This document shows positions 57,658 through 64,000 of a stretch of DNA of 64,000 nt, one piece after another; position 1 is the first letter of the stretch; each line of letters opens with the position of its first letter. This DNA comes from Termitomyces sp. T153. Taxonomy: Eukaryota; Basidiomycota; Agaricomycetes; Agaricales; Lyophyllaceae. The translations under genes were made by a program, and so were the position numbers. Where the stretch lies: the NCBI GenBank assembly GCA_018296165.2, contig JACKQL020000076.1:1-64000 (forward strand), read 5' to 3'. Under the pieces are notes generated by a model. The model searched no databases, was not told the DNA's origin, and saw nothing but the letters and a program-made list of their open reading frames with translations.

Positions 57658-58295
57658 CAGAAAACTTGAGAATTTTACTTAGTAAAAACAAAAATAAGTA
57701 AAAACTCATTAAAGTCACACATCTTTTGGGGTTAATGGCCTTGATTATGGGGAATTACAGAGTAAAGATGTGTAGGGGGCAATTTCTAGACAAAAGAGGG
57801 GGGGCTATGCTATCTAAGGCAAAGGCAGAGCTGATGCTTACAGTGCAATGGGGGATGCAGCAGTATGGTAATTATCTAAGGAAGGACCTGTGAACTTGAT
57901 GTTGGAGTTGGAATTAACAATCTTGGGTCCCAGTAAATAAAATGGGATATACAGAGTCAGCAGAAAATCTTACTTCAGGCAAAACTTGGAGATCATTGAG
58001 GAGGAGATCATTGAGGAGATCACTAGTTTTGTTAATGTCAGAAGAGCTGAGGGCTTTGTCCAGATGAGTGAGGTGGTTGAAAATGGGCTTGAAAGTTTGC
58101 AAAGCAATGTCAAGGATGAATAGCTGCTGCTGGGCAGTGAAATCTATGACTTCATGCTGTTTTGCAGTTCAACATAAGGGACTGCAGCCACATCATCAGA
58201 AGACTTGAGGGCTTCAAGGGCAGTGCCAATCTGACCAAGGAGCAAAAGTATGGCATTGCTACCAGGTTTATGGCTGGCTCAAGGTGGGAGCTTAG
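57658..58295. other. Unassigned CpG-poor DNA
   Basis: No gene. GAGATCATTGAGGAG is directly repeated near 57990-58020. Confidence 0.4.
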
Positions 58296-58559
58296 TGTCA
58301 GGGGACTTCCATTTCTGACCTTTGCGACCTATTCCAGCACCTTCACAACTTGTTTGACATCTCTGGAGCTCATTCCAGAACCCCAGAAGTCTCTGGAGAA
58401 CTGCAGAGTTCTCCATATTACCTCACCAATCATTGTCCTAGGGTTGGGAATTAGCTCTGGCCTTCTGTACAGTAGTTCCCATGCCTCTGCCACCCACTGA
58501 TGTGCTATGCCAAGCAGTGGGGATCCTTAGACTTGTTCTCTCTGGAGGTTGCCCTTACA
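58296..58559 (+). repeat. Probable 5' LTR of gypsy element B, 264 bp
   Basis: It starts TGTCAGGGGACTTCC and ends CTCTGGAGGTTGCCCTTACA, like LTR A, and contains CCTTAGACTTGTTCTCT. It is shorter than the LTRs at 18851 and 39475, so an internal deletion is likely. Confidence 0.6.
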
Positions 58560-58664
58560 GCAAAGCAAGTCCTCCAAAACTGGTCTGGAAGCTCCTCATA
58601 GCTGCAAGGACTTCCAAGCTGCTATCTGTCACTTCTCCACCAGGTTTAAGCACCACAGAATTCT

Positions 58665-59888
58665 ATGTCTCAGCTTGCCAACTCAGACACACCCTTGGAG
58701 GCTTTGGCCCCACAGGACAAAGCCTGGACCCACCTGCTACACCTAGAAACCCAGGTGCAATTAATGCAATCATCTCTTACCTACCATACGACTAAACTCT
58801 CTACCCTCTGCCAAACCACAGATCTTATCTCCCAGTCACTCCAGGCACTGCTAAAATGCCTAACTCCTACCCCCACACCTCCCCTAGCTGTGGAACCAGC
58901 CCCAACTGCATCTGCACTCATCCCCATAGCTCCGGTGACCCTACAGCCACAGATTCCATGCTCCACACTACCAGATGCATATGATGGTGCTTGCTCCAGC
59001 AGGAAATGTTTCCTCCAATCCTGCCTCACCTACATCCACCTCAATAGGGACACCTTTGACTCTAACACATTGAAAATAGCCTGGGTACTGTCATACATGA
59101 AGACCAGACATGCCTCCACATATGCATTACAAGTTTTCTGTTGCTCCAGAGGTGTTGGAAGTTTCCCAGACTGGGCCACCTTCAAGAAGGACTTCCATGC
59201 AGAGTTCTTCCTGCTAGACCCCACCAAGACCATGGCCTTAACACTATGTGACAGGGAGCAATATGGGCAAGGGAAGCATATGCTGGATGAGTACATTGAC
59301 TCATTCTGGGCTCTAGTTGAGCAGGCTGCCTACCCCAATGGCCTTTAGTTATGCCTCACTTTCTGGGATGGCCTGCACCCCATGCTGGTGGAATGCATTG
59401 ACAATCTTGCAGAGGGCTGCCTGGACAACAAGAAGATTGCTTCATGGTACAAGGTGGCCTGGAATCAGTAACAACTCATGGAGATCTGGAGAGAGCTCCA
59501 CCACCCACATTCCATGCTGCACCTAGCTCTGGTTACCAGTTCCCACCACCTCACACCTGTTCACTCTACACTGGCCCCTACTCCTGCCATCCTCACAACA
59601 TGACCCCTGCTACTGGGTATTCCCATGGATGTGGATGCAGCCAGACAGCTCTATGCTGTGCTACTACTATGCCAGAGATGCCAAAAGCCTGGGCACTTTG
59701 CACAACACTGCTCCTTGGGTCTGTAGGTATGTTACCTCTCCATGGCAGAGCAGGAAGAACTCCTTCTGCAGCTGCTGGCTGCAAAAGATGCCACTGGAGC
59801 TCTGTCATCAGATGAGCCAAACTCAGAGTTGACCCTGGAGAAGATTAGCACATGTGCATCACCTCTGGAGCTGGAGGAGGATTTTTAG
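58665..59888 (+). pseudogene. Gag of element B with intact zinc knuckle
   Basis: The frame 58665-59348 is open and includes LETQVQLMQSSLTYHTTKL, a Pro-rich linker (TPTPTPPLAVEPAPTAS), then FLQSCLTYIHLNRDTFDSN, KIAWVLSYMKTRHASTYAL and FKKDFHAEFFLLDPTKTMAL, the capsid-like core of gypsy Gag. After a stop at 59346 similarity continues (TFWDGLHPMLVECIDNLAEG), and in another frame the nucleocapsid CQRCQKPGHFAQHC (CX2CX4HX4C) near 59670, ending with LELEEDF and a stop at 59886. It is the best-preserved gag in the window. Confidence 0.8.
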
Positions 59889-59994
59889 TTGAGCAACAGA
59901 TGAGGTAGGTGTATGCCTCCATCACTGGGTGCTAACAGGTTCTCATGTCTGTCAATAGAAAATGAAATCACCCTTTCCAATGCCCTTCATTTTA

Positions 59995-61466
59995 AGACAG
60001 AAGAACCTCAATGTTTCCCTCTAGACATACAAATACCAACTTCAGAGATCAAGCTGAAACCATGGACACTCAGCAAACCCACAGAGTCACTGCTTAGTGG
60101 AGCCCCAAAGGAGGAGCACAGAGAGGAGTTTGGTGGCCTACATGAGCTGGAGCTTCTGGACAGAGCAGTAGAGGTGGAGGACCAGAGCTATGATACCACC
60201 ATACACCTGCTGCCCTCCATTGCAGAGATCTAGGCTAGCCAGACCACATTCTAGCAGCTGGCCCAGGCATTCACTGCTAATGCCATGCCCCAAGAGTTCT
60301 GAGATGTTGTGCTCCCCTATCTCTATGCATTTGAGGATGTGTTTTCCAAAGCCTCATTCAACTCATTTCTGGAGCACAAGTGGTGGGACTACACCATTGA
60401 ACTGCTGCCTGATTCCACACCCTCCAGCTGTAAGGTTGACCTGCTAGTGCTCAGGGAGCAGGATGAGCTCAATGCCTTCCTGCAAGAGAACCTGGACTCC
60501 AGTTGCATTTGCCCTTCCAAGTCTCCAATGGCTTCTTCTGTCTTCTTCATCAACATCTACACCAAAATGCTGGAAGAACACCATCAGATTACTCATCTCA
60601 TCTTGGAATGTCTCTGCCAGCACCAGCTCTACCTCAAATCAGAGAAGTGTGAGTTTGAGCAGACCTAGATTGAGTATATTGGCCTGATCATCTCACACAG
60701 GGCTGTGGAGATGGACCCAGCGAAGGTAGCAGGCATGGTGGAGTGGCCAGAGCCAAAGATTAAGAAGGAGGTGCAGGCATTTCTCAGCTTTGCAAACTTC
60801 TACCAGAGATTCATCTAGGACTTCTTGCATCATGCCTGTCTGCTGTTCAACCTCACTGGAAAGGACACCACATGGAGTTGAGGGCCTCTGGAGCAAATAG
60901 CCTTTGATGCCCTCAAGTGCACCATGACCTTAGGACCCATCCTCCTCTTCTCAGATAATAACTCCCCCTTCCAGATGGAAGCCAACAGCTCTGACTTTGC
61001 CACTAGGGCCATTCTTTTGCAGCAATCCCCAGAGGATGGAAAGTGGCATCCAGTGGCCTTCTACTCCAAGAGCTTAAACACAGTAGAGCAGAACTATGAG
61101 ATCCATGACAAGGAGATGCTGGCCATTATCTGGTCATTCAAGTGGTGGCACTTCCTAGAAGGCACACAGCACAAGTTTGAGGTCTGGACAGATCATAAGA
61201 ACCTCAAATACTTTCAGACAGCTAAGAAGCTCAATTGCCAACAGGCCCAGTGGTCCCTTTACCTTGCCAATTTTAACTTCTCATTGCATCACAAGCCTAG
61301 CCAGAGTATGAGGAAACCAGATGCCTTGTCCCAGAGAGCAAACTACAGCATAGAGAGGGAGGACAACAGCAACATTGTGCTCCTCCACTCTGAACTGTTC
61401 ACAATGCAAGCCATGGAAGGTCTAGCCATTGAGAAAGCTGAGGTAGACATTCTCTGGGACATCTGA
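59995..61466 (+). pseudogene. Pol of element B with the RT core deleted
   Basis: A protease opening (TMDTQQTH-like codons near 60060) runs straight into ELELLDRAVEVEDQSYDTTI, so the protease core is missing. The RT start is present (YLYAFEDVFSKASFNSFLEH, PSKSPMASSVFFI), but at about 60550 FFI is joined to NIYTKMLEEHHQITH, skipping about 110 residues that include the YLDD catalytic motif. The later RT/RNase H part is well kept: KVAGMVEWPEPKIKKEVQAF, FQMEANSSDFATRAIL, DGKWHPVAFYSKSLNTVEQN, MLAIIWSFKWWHFLEGTQHK, FEVWTDHKNLKYFQTAKKL and QAQWSLYLANFNFSLHHKPS. It ends ILWDI at 61466. Confidence 0.85.
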
Positions 61467-61578
61467 TGGGGGGAATTGGGATGGTCAGCAGGAGGAACTT
61501 GTTATACAAGCAGCTTGGGTGCTGAAGTTGGGATACACTACTGGCACCAAATCAGTCTGTGTAGATGAGTGGGCCCTC

Positions 61579-62714
61579 TGTCACGACCCGTCCCCTGAAC
61601 CCCCGCACATCGTCCATCAACCCCCCGAACCCCCAAAAAAACCCCCGACGCTCCGCCGAACTTCCACCCATGCCCCGCAGCTATTTCGGCTAACTCCAAC
61701 ACCTCCCTGGCTAACTCCGACGGCCCCCTGGCCAACTTCGGTGCCTTCCCTGCAGCCACTGACACTTTACTCTGGATCTCCTGAACCCCAAGAACCACCC
61801 CCGCTGTTCCTGATCTTCACCACCCATCATCAACTCAACACCCTGGTCCCTCCGACCTATTCCGGAGTATCACGACAACCTCGGGGCGACCTGCATTCCC
61901 CAATGATCCCATCAACGTATTAGCGCAGCCCGATCCTTGATTGCAACTGACACCCGCCCACTCCGTCAAGCTCTGCCGCCGCAGCTGACATACCCCAAAG
62001 TTCTCCGGTAGTCAGTATATAAGCCGTCGAGTAGCTCTTCATACTCTAGTCTTGATATTGCTTAACATTACCTATGGTCTGATTGTTTCCTTTTTGTGTT
62101 TCGTGTTTTGTTCTCCTTACTCTCAGTCTCCCGGTCTTATCTCAGTCTCCTGGTCTTATCTCAGTCTCCCGGTCTTGTCTTGTCTCCATTCCGTTATCGT
62201 TCTTGTTATTGTTTCGTACCTCCACTCGAATCTACTCTTGTTCCATATCATTTCATCTGACGCTGTCTCGGTGACTCCGTCCAACCGTTGTGCCCAAGTC
62301 TTCATCAACCTTAACAACCTTATGAACTCTGCAGTTACGATTACGAACCCCGACACTCCTTCACCAGGTCCAAACCTTGCTCTTCACTTGGTCCTGGACT
62401 CCATCAACTCCAAATGATCTCCCATCAAACCCCGGCTCCGCTCCCATTGATCACACAGCTGCCTACTCCTTTGCTTCCGCGAATCTCCCATACGGTCTTC
62501 TGCCTGAACCCTGCCAAGACCGTCTCGTTTCCTCGCAATCCGACTTCTCCGGACCTCCCCGGATCTGTCCAGTTCACATCCCACCAACTATCCACACAAG
62601 CCATCAGTGCCTGGAACGTCTTTGAGTGTTCGGTTACCAGTGCAGGGGGATCACACCTGCCTAGTAAGGACTTGCCCAGTGCAGCTGAGCCCCCGAAGTC
62701 AGCGGAACCTGACA
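61579..62714 (+). repeat. 5' LTR of a young, CpG-rich LTR retrotransposon
   Basis: A 1136-bp LTR from TGTCACGACCC to AACCTGACA. A TATATAA box at 62016-62022 in AGTCAGTATATAAG gives plus orientation. It aligns with the solo LTR at 43205-44290 but keeps its CG dinucleotides. The left flank is element B, broken after GATGAGTGGGCCCTC. The flanking 5 bp CCCTC is not repeated after 62714, so this is not a solo LTR and the element continues to the right. Confidence 0.85.
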
Positions 62715-64000
62715 TAATATCAAGACTCTACTTTACCCTGTCTGTGATGCCCACATTATCTCCGCACACAGGATCAAATAACTCCAATGTCTATGGTCTA
62801 CCCATGCCTGGAGACCCTTATGATTCATATGGCCCTGCCCAATTTGCCGAGGCACATTGAGTCGCAGATCCGACACCAAACGTCCCCTCCACTCTGGTTA
62901 CCTCCATACAACAGCTCCCCCACGGACACCCTCCCCAACTCCCACCCAACCTCCAACCCCTTGCGCAAACCGTCAAATCATCTCCCACCCCCACCCTCAC
63001 CCTCTCCGCCAAATCCGTTCCCTCGCACAAAGCTGACCCTGACATCATCCAAAGAACAGCATCCTAAAACCTGGCGACCATCCGACCAAGTGAGCAACAA
63101 ATGTCTCCGGCACCATGCCAACCCTCCGACAAACAATAACGCCAACCCGCCGCAAAACAGTCACCTATTGCGTGAGGATTGCCAACCCCAATGAGACCAC
63201 TGAGAACGCGCTTCTTCAAAGCCCGCCTGTGGATCTGCCGACCCACTAGCAACTCCGCAGACCGACGAATGCGACTAAACGCCGACAACATCACTGAACC
63301 CTACTATCGACCCCTGACCCTTACCCCGACCCCCCCCCTTTCCGAGGAACTAAACCCTCCGACAACTAGCCCTGAAACCACCAAAATCAAGCTTGACCCA
63401 ACAACCCCAACCACAGAACAAGAACCTCAGACCTAGGCTATGCTCCAACCCCAGGACCTGCTTCCGGACCTCGGTCGATTTGGCCGTCACCTCCGCCCAA
63501 GAAATGAAGGGGCCCCGACACCTCCGACCTGACCCCGACAACCCTGGAACAAGACCAAGACATCCCCGAGCCTCTAGACGTTAATAAGGAGAACCACGGC
63601 ACCCCACTCCCGACAAGGGACAACTCCGGACCACACCGCTATTTCACCATCCTCCCCCACACAATCCGGAGCCCCTGACAATGAGGACCCTGGACGCCAA
63701 AACCCCCCCGCATGCCACCCCCGAGCCTAAACTCCACCACCAGACTCCGCCACCTCCCACGAAGGAATCCCCAGCATAGGAGCCACCCCGAACTAACTAT
63801 AGGAAAAAGGACCCTATACGAAGTAGTTCCCTAAGTACTCTAAATTCACTGACATGTTCATATAAGGGAGGGAGAAGCCCCACCATCACCCAGAAAATGA
63901 CAATCGGCCGATTAAGCGACCTGACGACCCAAAGGGCACATGCTCCGATATCCTCAAAGGACCTCCCCCACCTGGCTCAACGACCCAAACAACCCCACGC
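62715..64000 (+). mobile_element. Internal region of the young LTR element (runs off window)
   Basis: About 1.3 kb of CpG-containing, strongly C-rich and G-poor plus-strand sequence. Open frames at 62787-63194, 63179-63436 and 63393-63584 are Pro/Thr/Asn-rich (for example SPTDTLPNSHPTSNPLRKPS) and could be the disordered start of a gag-like protein, but frames change and no capsid or zinc knuckle is seen before the window ends. TATAAGGGAGGGAGAAG occurs near 63860. An untranslated leader is equally possible. Confidence 0.5.

Larger units (their letters stand above)
58296..61578 (+). mobile_element. Ty3/gypsy retrotransposon B, 5' part, interrupted
   Basis: A 5' LTR (58296-58559) leads into gag and pol of the same family as element A. 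The element is cut at 61578, within the zinc-binding start of the integrase, by the insertion of a younger LTR element. The remaining integrase, chromodomain and 3' LTR should lie beyond the window. CG dinucleotides are rare here, in contrast to the inserted DNA. Confidence 0.8.

Overview
The window looks like the nuclear genome of a filamentous basidiomycete, probably an Agaricomycete. The host genes are cut by many introns of about 45-60 nt, several proteins resemble agaricomycete families, and between the genes lie long islands of decayed retrotransposons and DNA transposons. This is a judgement from the sequence alone; no database was searched.

Layout. (1) 1-2.6 kb: the end of a Ty1/copia element with its 3' LTR, then a broken pogo-like transposase on the minus strand. 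(2) 3.2-11.1 kb, a gene island: an arrestin-fold protein (3231-7123 +) and an 18-exon ABCG half-transporter (8331-11054 +). (3) 11.3-21.2 kb, a transposon island: a fragment resembling a basidiomycete transposon-associated domain, a fold-back repeat, a Ty3/gypsy chromodomain element with 3' LTR, a second gypsy tail plus LTR, and a Harbinger-like fragment. (4) 21.4-31.2 kb, a gene island: a serine-rich protein (-), Coa6 (-), a wrecked kinase-like gene (+), a metacaspase-like caspase-domain gene (-), and an FAD/BBE oxidase (+). (5) 31.3-45.06 kb, a transposon island: a gypsy integrase swollen by a 58-bp minisatellite, a small LTR element with a KH-type gag, a pogo-like transposase with a SAP tail, another gypsy tail with LTR, a Helitron helicase remnant, a solo LTR with a perfect 5-bp target duplication, and a 59-bp tandem array. 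(6) 45.8-57.1 kb, a gene island: an MFS transporter (+), CK2 beta (-), a TBC RabGAP (+), an intron-containing tRNA-Tyr (-) and a class 3 lipase (-). (7) 57.3-64 kb: a decayed gypsy element interrupted at 61579 by a much younger, CpG-rich LTR element that runs off the window.

The clearest large-scale signal is base composition. Gene islands have ordinary CpG content, while all old transposon islands are almost free of CG dinucleotides and full of stop codons. The young LTR at 61579-62714 is CpG-rich, yet it belongs to the same family as the CpG-poor solo LTR at 43205-44290. This points to methylation-driven or RIP-like CpG decay of repeats with sharp edges at the genes.

The host genes do not form an obvious pathway or cluster. 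They are mostly housekeeping functions (CK2 beta, Coa6, TBC GAP, tRNA-Tyr, arrestin adaptor) mixed with secondary functions (ABCG and MFS transporters, FAD oxidase, lipase, caspase-domain protein). Two divergent gene pairs share short upstream regions: metacaspase/FAD oxidase and CK2 beta/TBC. I did not find a convincing new multi-gene system. The most unusual items are the CpG mosaic, the integrase-born minisatellite, the KH-gag element, a candidate Pol III short-repeat family and two GC-AG introns, one of them cutting through a Walker A motif.
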